A stretch of DNA of 64,000 nucleotides from MPNP01 sp026709725 (GTDB lineage Bacteria; Pseudomonadota; Alphaproteobacteria; Rhodobacterales; Rhodobacteraceae), in NCBI GenBank assembly GCA_965200805.1, contig OZ241384.1, forward strand, positions 1,178,001-1,242,000, written 5' to 3'. Below, piece by piece: positions 18,347 to 27,382 of this stretch. Position 1 is the stretch's first letter, and each line of letters starts with the position of its first letter. The position numbers were made by a program, and so were the translations under genes. The notes under the pieces are model-generated. The model had not been told where the DNA came from and made no database searches. It saw nothing but the letters and a program-made list of their open reading frames with translations.

Positions 18347-19192
18347 TCAGACCTGGACTGGCAGCTGGTAATTCGTGGGATGGAACCGGTCTGTTGGTGA
18401 CAGGGTGAAGATTTCCATTCCGTCTCTTGTGACCCCGACAGTATGCTCGAACTGGGCTGTACGGGAGCGGTCCTTGGTGACGGCGGTCCAGCGATCAGCC
18501 CGAAAGATGATTTCAGTGTCACCGAGGCTGACAATCGGTTCGACAGTGAAGAACATGCCCTCGACAAAGACCGGACCCTCGTTTGGTTGACCAAAATGGA
18601 CAACGTTGGGCTTCTGGTGGAATTTGCGACCAAGCCCATGTCCTGAAAATATCTTTACAACAGCCATATGGTGCTTTTTGACATGCGCCTCGACAGCGGA
18701 ACCCAGATCACCAAAAGTCCTGCCGGGGCGAATTTGCTCAAGCCCCCTGAAGAGAGCGTCATGGGTGACCTGGATCAGACGCAGGTCGGCTTCCTTTGGC
18801 TTGCCAACAACATACATCCTTGACGAGTCACCGTGCCAGCCATCCCTGATGATCGTGACATCGATATTGACGATGTCACCCGGCACGAGCCTGTATGATC
18901 CGGGGATGCCATGGCAGGCCACATAGTTCACCGATATGCATGTGGCATGTCTGTAGCCGCGGTAGCCGATGGTCGCTGATTTCACTTTGTGGGCCCGTAT
19001 GCGGCTCATGACGAAACGGTCAAGGGCAGCGGTTGTAACACCCGGCACCACTCTTTCACAGAGATCATCCAGGATTTGGGCAGCGACATGGCCTGCCTTG
19101 CGCATGCCCTCGAAGTCGCTGGCAGTGTGGAGGACGATTCCATCCTGCGTTTTGCTCCGTCGTTTGAGCAGTTTCATGGTCTTCTCACTCAT
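18347..19192 (-). CDS. map: Methionine aminopeptidase type I
   Basis: Removes the initiator methionine from new proteins. The pita-bread fold metal ligands are visible: two Asp in NIDVTIIRDGWHGDSSRM, His in FSGHGLGRKFHQKP, Glu in FTVEPIVSLGD and Glu in AQFEHTVGVT. The start is unsure. The ATG at 19192 (MSEKTMKLLKRRS) gives 281 residues; ATG 19174 and a GTG/ATG at 19222/19219 are alternatives, and none has an ideal Shine-Dalgarno. The N-terminal basic stretch before SDFEGMRKAGHVAAQ is slightly longer than in many homologues. Confidence 0.93.
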   Translation of the reverse strand: MSEKTMKLLKRRSKTQDGIVLHTASDFEGMRKAGHVAAQILDDLCERVVPGVTTAALDRFVMSRIRAHKVKSATIGYRGYRHATCISVNYVACHGIPGSYRLVPGDIVNIDVTIIRDGWHGDSSRMYVVGKPKEADLRLIQVTHDALFRGLEQIRPGRTFGDLGSAVEAHVKKHHMAVVKIFSGHGLGRKFHQKPNVVHFGQPNEGPVFVEGMFFTVEPIVSLGDTEIIFRADRWTAVTKDRSRTAQFEHTVGVTRDGMEIFTLSPTDRFHPTNYQLPVQV

Positions 19193-19462
19193 TCCTTTTT
19201 CTGCCTTCCAGGGCAGCATCACAAATCAACGGCAAAGGGATACGCCCAGCTCGCCAAGGCGACCTTGAGTCCATGCCGGGCCGGCGATTGAAACATGTAA
19301 ACCCGGGCCATCAAAGTTGCAATGAACTGCTTCGATTGAAGTGCTGGCAGGAACGACAGGGACCCGCTCTTCCGTGCGGTTGTCAAATGGACCCGTTTCG
19401 GGTATGTGTGGCCCAACTTAGGAGTGCCCGCTATTTCGGCCGGCTTAACAGAGGAGGACAGA

Positions 19463-20542
19463 ATGGACAGACGAACTTTCATCAAGGGGACAGCACTCGG
19501 TGCCACTGCGAGCGCACTCGCCGCACCGGCGATTGCCCAGGGTACAGTCAAACTTGTCATGGTGACAAGTTGGGGTCGTGGTCTTGCGGGCGTCTTTGAT
19601 GCTGCCCAGAAGGTCGCTGATAATATCAACGCAATGTCTGACGGATCCATTGAGGTTGAAGTCAAGGCAGCCGGTGAGCTTGTTGGCGCGTTTGAAGTCT
19701 TTGATGCTGTCTCTGCCGGTCAGGCCGACATGTACCACGCCGCTGATTACTACTTCATCAGCCAGCACCCGGCCTTTGCGTTCTTTACCGGTGTGCCCTT
19801 CGGCATGACGGCAACCGAACTCAACAACTGGTATTACCACGGCACTGGCATGCAGCGGCATCATGAGCTGGGCGAGATCTTCAATCTGCGGTCATTCCTG
19901 GCCGGGAATACAGGTTCCCAGGCTGGTGGCTGGTTCCGTCAGGAAATCAATGGGCCGGAGGATTTCCAGGGTTTGAAATTCCGTATGCCCGGTCTGGGTG
20001 GCAAGGCTCTCTCGGTTATGGGTGCTTCTGTCCAGAACCTGCCGGGTGCTGAGGTCTACCAAGCACTGGCCAATGGTTCCATTGACGGTACGGAATGGAT
20101 CGGTCCATGGGCCGATGAGAAAGCCGGTTTCCAGGAGATCACCAAGACCTACTACGCGGCCGGATTTCACGAGCCATCAGCGGGTCTCTCGCTTGCAGTC
20201 AACCTTGAGAAGTTCAACAGCCTGTCAGCGCAGCATCAGGCCATGATTGAGGTCGCCTGCGGCCACGCAAATGTCTGGAATCTCAGCCAGTATCTCTACA
20301 ACAACGGTGCTGCACTCCAGCGGCTGCAAAGTGATGGGGTAACGGTTCTTGAATTCCCGGAATCTGTCTGGGATGCCTTTGGCGCCGCTTCGCAGACTGT
20401 TTATGATGAAAACATGGATGACGAGATCTTCAGGACGATTTACGAAGAGTTTATTGCCGCAATGAACGATTCATCCGGTTGGATTACACAGTCCATCAGT
20501 GCCTATCGCAGGCAGCGGGACCGGGTTCTCTCCGCCGCCTGA
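19463..20542 (+). CDS. dctP: TRAP transporter periplasmic substrate-binding protein (DctP, TakP-like)
   Basis: A 359-residue exported binding protein. The start at 19463 has a strong GAGGAGG Shine-Dalgarno and gives a twin-arginine signal, MDRRTFIKGTALGATASALAAPAIAQ. The mature part contains the TRAP signature GLKFRMPGLGGKALSVMGAS and the block GSQAGGWFRQEI. This subgroup resembles TakP and the so-called mannitol/chloroaromatic family, whose studied members bind 2-oxo acids as cation complexes. The true ligand cannot be read from sequence. It is the first gene of the dctPQM transport operon. Confidence 0.92.
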   Translation: MDRRTFIKGTALGATASALAAPAIAQGTVKLVMVTSWGRGLAGVFDAAQKVADNINAMSDGSIEVEVKAAGELVGAFEVFDAVSAGQADMYHAADYYFISQHPAFAFFTGVPFGMTATELNNWYYHGTGMQRHHELGEIFNLRSFLAGNTGSQAGGWFRQEINGPEDFQGLKFRMPGLGGKALSVMGASVQNLPGAEVYQALANGSIDGTEWIGPWADEKAGFQEITKTYYAAGFHEPSAGLSLAVNLEKFNSLSAQHQAMIEVACGHANVWNLSQYLYNNGAALQRLQSDGVTVLEFPESVWDAFGAASQTVYDENMDDEIFRTIYEEFIAAMNDSSGWITQSISAYRRQRDRVLSAA

Positions 20543-20652
20543 TCGGTCCACCACCGATTGGCCTGTCAACTCCGTTCAGCCGCAGCACCCATGTTGCGGC
20601 TGAACACTCTTTGTTGCGCGGCGTTGGCCTTTGATGGTCAGGGGGGAACGAC

Positions 20653-21549
20653 TTGATCGAACGTGTCGGCAGCGTATTTGTTGGCCTGCTGGAGGCAGTA
20701 CCGAATTTCGTCTCTGCCGTAACGCATCCGGCCGCGTGGCTCAACTGGTCTGAGCAATCGGCTCTCATCAATTTCATCTACTATGGAGCTTCATCCGAAC
20801 TGCTCTCGTTCCTGACCCTGCTGTTCCTTCTTGTGCTGGCTGTCGGTGTCTGGCGCCGAAACTTTCTCTGGTCAGTTGTTCGGGGACTTGAGTTCACGGG
20901 CAATTGGGTCGGCCGTGTTGCTGCATGGTCCGGCCTGGTGATGGTTTTGCAACAGGTCATGATCGTCTTTCTGCAGCGGATATTTCGGGTTTCCGAAATT
21001 ACCATTGGACCTCTTGGCTACGCAGTCAGCAAGGATCTGAGCTGGTTTGGTGAAGAGCTGAAACTCTACAATGCCATTGTTGTTTGCATGTGCTGTGCCT
21101 ACACCTTCATCCAGGGCGGTCATGTCCGGGTCGACCTGTTCTATGCCAATGCCCGCTATCGAACCAAACGGATCATCGACATCTTCGGCTCGCTGTGCTT
21201 CATGCTTCCTGTGATGCTCATAATCTGGCTGTATGGCTGGTTCTTTCTTTGGCGCCATCTTGTGACCCCCAAGGTCGCTGCAACTGACACGCTTGAACTT
21301 CTGCAGCGCAAGTCCCGTTTGCTCAAGTGGAATGTCGAGACGATTGGCTTTTCGCCAAGCGGGTTCGACGGTTACTTTCTCTTCAAGGTTCTCCTTGTCG
21401 CGTTCGCAGGTATGATGATCCTGCAGGCTGTTGCATTTTTCTACCGATCCCTGCTCGAACTGCTTGAAGGGCCGGAATCCGAGAACAGATATCTTGACCG
21501 TGATGTCCTCACCGATATCACCGGACAACCGCAAGCCCCGGCGAACTGA
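20653..21549 (+). CDS. dctQ: TRAP transporter small permease (DctQ)
   Basis: A 298-residue membrane protein starting at a TTG (20653) preceded by the G-rich Shine-Dalgarno AGGGGGGAACGAC. It has four main hydrophobic helices and the DctQ signature region AYTFIQGGHVRVDLFYANAR. It is longer than the usual 160–200 residues because of an N-terminal extension, common in TakP-type systems. It pairs with DctM to form the sodium-dependent transporter. It lies 110 bp after dctP and 10 bp before dctM. Confidence 0.9.
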   Translation: MIERVGSVFVGLLEAVPNFVSAVTHPAAWLNWSEQSALINFIYYGASSELLSFLTLLFLLVLAVGVWRRNFLWSVVRGLEFTGNWVGRVAAWSGLVMVLQQVMIVFLQRIFRVSEITIGPLGYAVSKDLSWFGEELKLYNAIVVCMCCAYTFIQGGHVRVDLFYANARYRTKRIIDIFGSLCFMLPVMLIIWLYGWFFLWRHLVTPKVAATDTLELLQRKSRLLKWNVETIGFSPSGFDGYFLFKVLLVAFAGMMILQAVAFFYRSLLELLEGPESENRYLDRDVLTDITGQPQAPAN

Positions 21550-21559
21550 GGCAAGACTC

Positions 21560-23923
21560 ATGCTTTTCGGGCTTGATGGAATTGAAATCGGACTCATCAT
21601 TACCTTCAGTCTTCTTTTTGCCGGCATTATGTCGGGTTTCCCGGTTGGCTTTGCCATTGGCGGTTCTGCGATCATTGCATTTGGCATCCTGGCTCTATTG
21701 GATGGTTCCGGTCTCTTGCTTCGGGAGGCCATTGACCATAGCAGTCCGGAATACCTTGATTTGCGGGCGTCCGGGGTCTCGACATTCGATATTTCACGAT
21801 TCCGGTATCCCGACCTGCCAACCGAAATCCTGCCCCTGTTTGATGGTGGCTGGCAACAGGCTGTGAACCGCAACCTTTCATTCATTGTCAATCGCATGAA
21901 TGAACGCGTGATCGCCGGACAGTCAATCGAAACACTGCTTGCTGTTCTCATGTTTGTCCTCATGGGTATTACGCTGGAGCGTTCACGGATCGCCAACGAG
22001 CTGTTGACAACAATGGCTGGTGTTTTTGGTCCGCTGCCCGGCGGCCTTGCAGTCTCTGTCGTTGTCGTTGGTGCATTCCTTGCCGCTTCAACCGGAATTG
22101 TGGGTGCAACCGTTGTCACCATGGGACTGCTTTCCCTGCCGACGATGTTGCGCAATCGCTATTCGCCTGAAATTGCAACCGGAGTGATCACAGCATCCGG
22201 TACGCTGGGTCAAATCATTCCGCCGTCAATCGTGATTGTTCTTCTTGGAACATTGGCCGGTGATCTCTATTCCACCGCCCAAGAGGAACGGGCACAGGCT
22301 CTCGGGTGTTCCGACGCCCTGACCTATCTTGGTGAAGCCGCTGTCGTGTCCGTTGGGACCCTCTTCCAGGCTGCCGTCCTGCCAGGACTTATGCTTGCCA
22401 CCCTGTATGCACTGTATGCCTTTGGCTATGCACTCATGAATCCTGATCGGGCGCCTCCAGTGCCGTCAATGGGTGGATCAGGTGATGATCGCATCACAGC
22501 GCGCCATGCCGTGGTCTGGTTCTTGCTTGTACCCGTAGCCATCATTGCATTCGCAGTGGCCAGCAACACCATCAATTTGACCGGAAGTCAGAATCTGACT
22601 GTCACGTCGGTGGCCAGTGAGGTCCAGTCACGAACATTCCTGCGAACCAATGTCTCGGAACAGTGCCAGGCTGCAATGATTGACCTGCATGGTCGGGAAC
22701 GATGGGATGAATCGCTGGCGGCGCGCGAATCCGCCCAGGAGAGCGGCTTTAATCCGGCAACATCTGCCGAGTTGCGAACCCCGGAAGAAATTGAGGAAAT
22801 CCGGCAGCAGAAGATCGCTGATGCGGCGCCGATCGGTACCGGCGTGATCACAATCTATGTCATGCTTGCCCTGATCATGACGACAGCACAGGGGATCAGG
22901 AAGACAGCATTGGTGAATTATATTCCCGGAATTGCAGGTATCCTTCTCGCGCTTCTTGTCGATGCAGTCCTTCTGCCGCCTGATGCCGGTCCGGGGGTAA
23001 AGTTCCTCATGCTGCTCATCCCGACAGCTTTGTGCCTCTACAGTTGCCGTCATGCGGTGGCGATCCTTGCAGGCAATCAGGTCTTCCGGGTCCTCTTTCC
23101 ACCGCTGGTTCTCATTGTTGCCGTGCTTGGATCAATACTGGGCGGCATCACCAACCCCACACCAGCAGCGGCACTTGGGGCTGCTGGCGCAATCCTGTTG
23201 GCTGCCCAAAAAGTTCTTGAGATGCAGAACAAGAGCAGTCGTTTCATAATGTACTCGGCATTCGCCATTGTCATAATGCTGCTCATCGGTGTGAACTTCG
23301 ACCTGCGTGTCAATGTCGAGAGTGCCGGTCTGGAGAACTGGCTTGCCCTGCTCATCGGGTTGGCTGCCTATCACGTGGCGTTCGGGGGTCTGCTCTATGC
23401 CTGCTGGGTCCTTTTCCGTTCTGCAATCCTGACACCCGTTGTTCGGGAAACAGCCAAGGTCGTGTCGATGGTTTTCACCATCCTGATCGGGTCCCAGGTC
23501 CTGAATCTCGTTATTATTTCATTCGGAGGTGAGCATTATATCCAGGAATATCTCCGCTCATTTGAGCGTGAGTGGGTCGTCTTTCTGATTGTCATGCTGG
23601 TTCTGTTTATCCTTGGGTTTGTTCTGGATTTTCTGGAAATCATTTACATTGTCATTCCGATTGTCGGCCCGGTGATCTACGGTGGGACCCTTGATCCCAA
23701 ATGGGTGACTGTGATGATCGCGGTCAATCTCCAGACCAGTTTCCTGACGCCACCTTTCGGTTTTGCCCTCTTCTACCTCCGGGGTGTTGCACCCAGGGAA
23801 GTGACCACACGCCATATCTATCGAGGTGTTATTCCGTTTGTTGTCATCCAGGTTGTCGGTCTCGGAGTTCTCTGGATGTTCCCGTCCATTGTCACCATCG
23901 TTCCCGATCTTATTCCAAACTGA
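21560..23923 (+). CDS. dctM: TRAP transporter large permease (DctM), extended form
   Basis: A 787-residue membrane protein from the ATG at 21560 (GAGG eight bases upstream). The DctM core is recognised from GIMSGFPVGFAIGGSAI, the block ASTGIVGATVVTMGLLSLP, SGTLGQIIPPSIVIVLLG and, near the end, DFLEIIYIVIPIVGPVIYG and LTPPFGFALFYLRGVAP. Two long inserts, one around residues 57–115 and another around 290–480, make it much longer than the usual 430 residues. Such long DctM proteins are typical partners of TakP-like DctP. The open frame upstream to 21431 overlaps dctQ and is not used. Confidence 0.92.
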   Translation: MLFGLDGIEIGLIITFSLLFAGIMSGFPVGFAIGGSAIIAFGILALLDGSGLLLREAIDHSSPEYLDLRASGVSTFDISRFRYPDLPTEILPLFDGGWQQAVNRNLSFIVNRMNERVIAGQSIETLLAVLMFVLMGITLERSRIANELLTTMAGVFGPLPGGLAVSVVVVGAFLAASTGIVGATVVTMGLLSLPTMLRNRYSPEIATGVITASGTLGQIIPPSIVIVLLGTLAGDLYSTAQEERAQALGCSDALTYLGEAAVVSVGTLFQAAVLPGLMLATLYALYAFGYALMNPDRAPPVPSMGGSGDDRITARHAVVWFLLVPVAIIAFAVASNTINLTGSQNLTVTSVASEVQSRTFLRTNVSEQCQAAMIDLHGRERWDESLAARESAQESGFNPATSAELRTPEEIEEIRQQKIADAAPIGTGVITIYVMLALIMTTAQGIRKTALVNYIPGIAGILLALLVDAVLLPPDAGPGVKFLMLLIPTALCLYSCRHAVAILAGNQVFRVLFPPLVLIVAVLGSILGGITNPTPAAALGAAGAILLAAQKVLEMQNKSSRFIMYSAFAIVIMLLIGVNFDLRVNVESAGLENWLALLIGLAAYHVAFGGLLYACWVLFRSAILTPVVRETAKVVSMVFTILIGSQVLNLVIISFGGEHYIQEYLRSFEREWVVFLIVMLVLFILGFVLDFLEIIYIVIPIVGPVIYGGTLDPKWVTVMIAVNLQTSFLTPPFGFALFYLRGVAPREVTTRHIYRGVIPFVVIQVVGLGVLWMFPSIVTIVPDLIPN

Positions 23924-23967
23924 TGACCGCCAGCCTGCCTTGATTGCTGGTCCTCAGCACCGACGCA

Positions 23968-25206
23968 ATGGATGACCACCAGACCGACCAGGCAAAACCC
24001 GAGGGAATGATCCCGGTGGAGTTTTCGCCCCTGCGCGGCAAGCGGGTTGTCGAGGTTTCTCACATGATCTTCGGCCCCTCGACCGGTTACTTTCTTGCCG
24101 CTCTTGGTGCCGAGGTCATCAAGGTTGAGCCGCCAGACGGTGACAAGACCCGTCGCCTTACGGGCATGGGCGCCGCTTTTTTCCCGGCCTTCAATCGGGG
24201 CAAGAAATCCATCCGCCTCGACATGGGCACGACAGAGGGCAGGAAGGCATTCAGCGCGCTTCTGGCATCTGCCGATATTCTGGTTGAGAACTTTCGCGAC
24301 AGCTCACTCGCCGCCATGGGCCTTGATCCGGCCATGCTGCAGGAACAGTATCCTCATCTGATTGTTGTTTCCTGCAAGGGGTTTCTTGATGGTCCCTACC
24401 GGAACCGGTCCGCCCTTGACGAGGTTGTGCAGATGATGACCGGCCTTGCCTATATGACAGGACCACCCGGCCAGCCTCTGCGTGTTGGCGCCTCAGTCAA
24501 TGACATCATGGGTGGTCTCTTTGGCGCCCTGACCGTCCTCGGTGCCCTCTGCCAGCGTCAGAACGAACACTCGGCCAGTCCGCCAGCCCCCAGTTTCCGC
24601 ATCGGTCTCTTTGAAAACAGTCTGTTCCTCGTAACCCAGCATATGGTGCAATATGCCCTGCAGGGTGAGGACCCTGCACCCATGCCTGACCGGGCGTTTA
24701 CCTGGCCCGTTTACGACATTTTCCAGACAGCTGATGAACAGTCCGTTTTTGTTGGAGCAGTCACCGAGGGTCAGTGGCAGACCCTCTGCACGCTCCTTGG
24801 ACTCAAATCACTCCTCGATGATCCATCACTCTCCGACCGCATGGAGCGTATCGCCGCTCGCCCCCGCTTCCTGCCCATGATCGAGCGTGCCATAGGCGAT
24901 ATGGTTGCCACCGAGCTGATGCAGCAGCTCGAACAGGAGGGACTTCCATTTGCTCCGGTGTTGCGTCCATCCGAGTTGTACAGCGACCCCCAGGCTCTTG
25001 CCGGTGGTGGTATGCCGACAATCCGCCTCCCCGATGGCGACTGCGTCGCCATGCCCGGCCTGCCGGTGGAAGTCAACGGGGTCCGGATGAATCAGGATAT
25101 GGAAGTGCCCGCCGCCGGAGCCCACACGGCTGACATTCTCCATGCGCTTGGGTTTGATGACCATGCCATTGCCCGTGCGGCGGGCAGGGAGAAATCCGCA
25201 CCTTGA
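23968..25206 (+). CDS. Class III CoA-transferase (CaiB/BaiF family)
   Basis: A 412-residue family III CoA-transferase. Key blocks are VVEVSHMIFGPSTGYFLAALGAEVIKVEPP near the N-terminus (in short: GPSTGYFLAALGAEVIKVE), SIRLDMGTTEGRKAF, and the catalytic Asp region NRSALDEVVQMMTGLAYMTG. Such enzymes move CoA between carboxylic acids; human SUGCT, of this family, uses glutarate and 3-hydroxy-3-methylglutarate. It is 44 bp after dctM on the same strand, and an HMG-CoA-lyase-type gene follows 1.2 kb later, suggesting that an imported acid is activated here and then cleaved. Substrate is inferred only. Confidence 0.88.
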   Translation: MDDHQTDQAKPEGMIPVEFSPLRGKRVVEVSHMIFGPSTGYFLAALGAEVIKVEPPDGDKTRRLTGMGAAFFPAFNRGKKSIRLDMGTTEGRKAFSALLASADILVENFRDSSLAAMGLDPAMLQEQYPHLIVVSCKGFLDGPYRNRSALDEVVQMMTGLAYMTGPPGQPLRVGASVNDIMGGLFGALTVLGALCQRQNEHSASPPAPSFRIGLFENSLFLVTQHMVQYALQGEDPAPMPDRAFTWPVYDIFQTADEQSVFVGAVTEGQWQTLCTLLGLKSLLDDPSLSDRMERIAARPRFLPMIERAIGDMVATELMQQLEQEGLPFAPVLRPSELYSDPQALAGGGMPTIRLPDGDCVAMPGLPVEVNGVRMNQDMEVPAAGAHTADILHALGFDDHAIARAAGREKSAP

Positions 25207-25318
25207 ATTCCACCGTGAGGACGCTGGCGTGTTGACTCAATTGGTGCCTTGCCCCAACTTTCAGTTCGGGACCATGCATTCGGTTGTATCCACTCATCCG
25301 TTGCAGGTATCATCTCAT

Positions 25319-25729
25319 ATGATGGCGCAATTCGGAATATCAAGTGATGGTATATTCATCAGCATGTCTGAACCTGAAGTATCAACAAGGCGTCAATTGA
25401 TCCAGTTTGCCCGGAATAGAAGGTCACGGGTTTCAGAATTTTCCGCACTTGCACCCACAGACCGGCGTCCAGCGGAAGTTCGGAATCCAGACGGGGAACT
25501 CGATCCGCATTCTACCGATCGCTCAGCGTGGGAATTCATTGCAATGAAACTTGGAGCAGCGCATCCGGTTGAGATCATCACTCTGAGGAAACCGGAAGGG
25601 AATCGGGGATATGTTATGCATATTGCCCTCGAGCCTGATCGACCAGAACTTTACGTCAAACTTCAGTTGGGGTCTGGTAAGGTTATCGGCCGAAGTTTTC
25701 ATTACTCGGAACAGGAATGTCTGACATGA
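25319..25729 (+). CDS. Probable MqsR-like toxin
   Basis: A 136-residue ORF just upstream of, and overlapping by 13 bp, an MqsA-like antitoxin gene. The C-terminal part, RPELYVKLQLGSGKVIGRSF, resembles the terminal strands of MqsR-type mRNA interferases (VYLKITV...VIVSF in E. coli MqsR), and the toxin-first order matches mqsRA. The N-terminal 60 residues are polar and unrecognised. The start is uncertain: ATG 25319, 25322 and 25364 are possible and none has a clear Shine-Dalgarno. The assignment rests on context plus a short motif. Confidence 0.5.
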   Translation: MMAQFGISSDGIFISMSEPEVSTRRQLIQFARNRRSRVSEFSALAPTDRRPAEVRNPDGELDPHSTDRSAWEFIAMKLGAAHPVEIITLRKPEGNRGYVMHIALEPDRPELYVKLQLGSGKVIGRSFHYSEQECLT

Positions 25730-26247
25730 ACAGGACCCCTGCAATGGCGCAAAGTCACTCAAAGACCAGATCAGGACTCAATGGTTTGGAGTCTTATGCA
25801 TCATGCCCGGTATGCAGGGCACCTGGCATCACCAAAACGCTGCAGGATTATGACTACGAGTATGGTGAGGAAAAATCCCGTGCAATGATAAACATACAGC
25901 TGCCTGTCAGTGAATGTTCTGCATGCGGATTTACATTTCTTGATCATGAAGCTGAAAAGGTAAAACACAATGCCCTTTGTCGCCACTTCGGCGTTCTGCG
26001 CCCGGATGAAATCAGGGACATTCGAAGAATACACAAAATGTCCCGTGCGGCTTTTGCCAGGGCGACCAAGCTCAGTGAAGCATCGCTGCATCGATGGGAA
26101 AACGGCCTTTCAATCCAAACGCAAGCCAATGATCAGTATCTGCGATTGCTCCGGCACACAGAGAACATGTCACATCTCAATTCTGTCCACAGGTCATCGA
26201 ATGCAAACACCGCAAATCATCGACCAGCAGATCCTTCCGATCATTGA
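25717..26247 (+). CDS. MqsA-like antitoxin, zinc finger plus HTH
   Basis: A 176-residue two-domain protein. The N-terminal YgiT-type zinc-binding domain has CPVC near residue 29 and CSAC near 69. The C-terminal XRE-type helix-turn-helix runs through DIRRIHKMSRAAFARATKLSE and ASLHRWENG, with the family ending QYLRLL. This architecture is that of MqsA, which neutralises the toxin and represses its own operon. The gene overlaps the end of the putative toxin gene; an alternative ATG at 25726 overlaps the toxin stop (ATGA). The low-complexity tail after residue 150 is not conserved in MqsA. Confidence 0.8.
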   Translation: MSDMNRTPAMAQSHSKTRSGLNGLESYASCPVCRAPGITKTLQDYDYEYGEEKSRAMINIQLPVSECSACGFTFLDHEAEKVKHNALCRHFGVLRPDEIRDIRRIHKMSRAAFARATKLSEASLHRWENGLSIQTQANDQYLRLLRHTENMSHLNSVHRSSNANTANHRPADPSDH

Positions 26248-26373
26248 TCCCAAGTCCATCTCTCTTGCGGCAGCAAAGTGACTTCCATCTGCGGTTGGCC
26301 GCATGATCGCCGCGCATGTACATTACGATTTGATCAATGCAATGCCTGTGGGCGGTGAAGACAGGCCGGCACG

Positions 26374-27312
26374 ATGACCTCATCCCATGCTGACACACAT
26401 GTTACCCTGCGTGAACTCGGACTGCGCGATGGTTTGCAGATGGCCGGGTCCTGTCCATCGACAAGGCAAAAACGCGAATGGATCCGGATTGCCTATGATG
26501 CCGGAGTGCGGCATCTGGAGGTCGGCTCTTTTCTGCCACGGGATCGGCATCCACACTTTGCCGATGTGCGGGAGCTGATCGCGCAGATCAAGGGCCTTGA
26601 TGACTGCGTTTCTTCAGCCCTGGCACTGAATGAGCGGGGTGTTGATGATGCTCTTGCCACAGCTCTTGATGAGATTGTCCTGACAGTGTCGGCAACGGAC
26701 GACCACAGCATGGCCAACATCCGGAAGACAACCGAGGAGGCACTCGATCTGGTCCGCTATACCGAACGGGCGCGACGCCTTGCCGGGTGCAAATTGCGGC
26801 TGGTGGCGACAATCCCGGTTGCGTTTGGCTGTTCAATTGCCGGCCCGGTCGGACCGGATGATGTCATTCGCCTCGCCTGTACATGTCTTGAGATCGGAGC
26901 TGATGCCATTGCTGTTGCCGATACTGTCGGCTACGCTGGCCCGAGGCAGGTTGCCAGCCTGTGCCGGTCCCTGCTCGACAGGATTGGGCCGACACCGCTG
27001 ATCGTGCATCTTCACGACACGCGCGGAACGGGCATTGCCAATGCCCATGCGGCACTTGAGGAGGGAGTCAGGATCCTGGATGGGACCATGGGCGGGCTCG
27101 GTGGCTGCCCTTTCGCTCCCGGTGCGACGGGGAATATCGCGTTCGAGGACCTTGTCTATCTCTGCGAGCGCTGTGGTTATGCCACCGGTATTGATCTCAA
27201 GCACCTCCTGGGCATTCTCCCCATCATTCGAGACAGCATGCCTGATGAAACCATCACCGGAACGCTTGGGCGGGTCGGACCTCCGGCCAAAATCCCCTGG
27301 TCAGAGCAATAA
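26374..27312 (+). CDS. Hydroxymethylglutaryl-CoA lyase family enzyme
   Basis: A 312-residue HMGL-like TIM barrel. Visible features are the metal-binding Asp in ELGLRDGLQ, His pair in VHLHDTRGTG, the catalytic Cys loop GGLGGCPFAPGATGN with the Asn ligand, and ADTVGYAGP. HMG-CoA lyase cleaves HMG-CoA to acetyl-CoA and acetoacetate, the last step of leucine breakdown; related enzymes cleave other hydroxyacyl-CoAs. Lying downstream of a TRAP system and a class III CoA-transferase, it may finish degradation of an imported branched hydroxy acid (inference). It converges on putA. Confidence 0.88.
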   Translation: MTSSHADTHVTLRELGLRDGLQMAGSCPSTRQKREWIRIAYDAGVRHLEVGSFLPRDRHPHFADVRELIAQIKGLDDCVSSALALNERGVDDALATALDEIVLTVSATDDHSMANIRKTTEEALDLVRYTERARRLAGCKLRLVATIPVAFGCSIAGPVGPDDVIRLACTCLEIGADAIAVADTVGYAGPRQVASLCRSLLDRIGPTPLIVHLHDTRGTGIANAHAALEEGVRILDGTMGGLGGCPFAPGATGNIAFEDLVYLCERCGYATGIDLKHLLGILPIIRDSMPDETITGTLGRVGPPAKIPWSEQ

Positions 27313-27382
27313 CAGGATTTGCGCAGCCGTACCGGATTGTCCGGAAGCCATTGACTTTCACAATACAGGTCAGAAGAGGATC

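Noticed and set aside
27332..27344. Hairpin CCGGA-TTG-TCCGG between HMG-lyase and putA as a terminator
   Set aside because: The stem is only 5 bp and has no T tract on either side.
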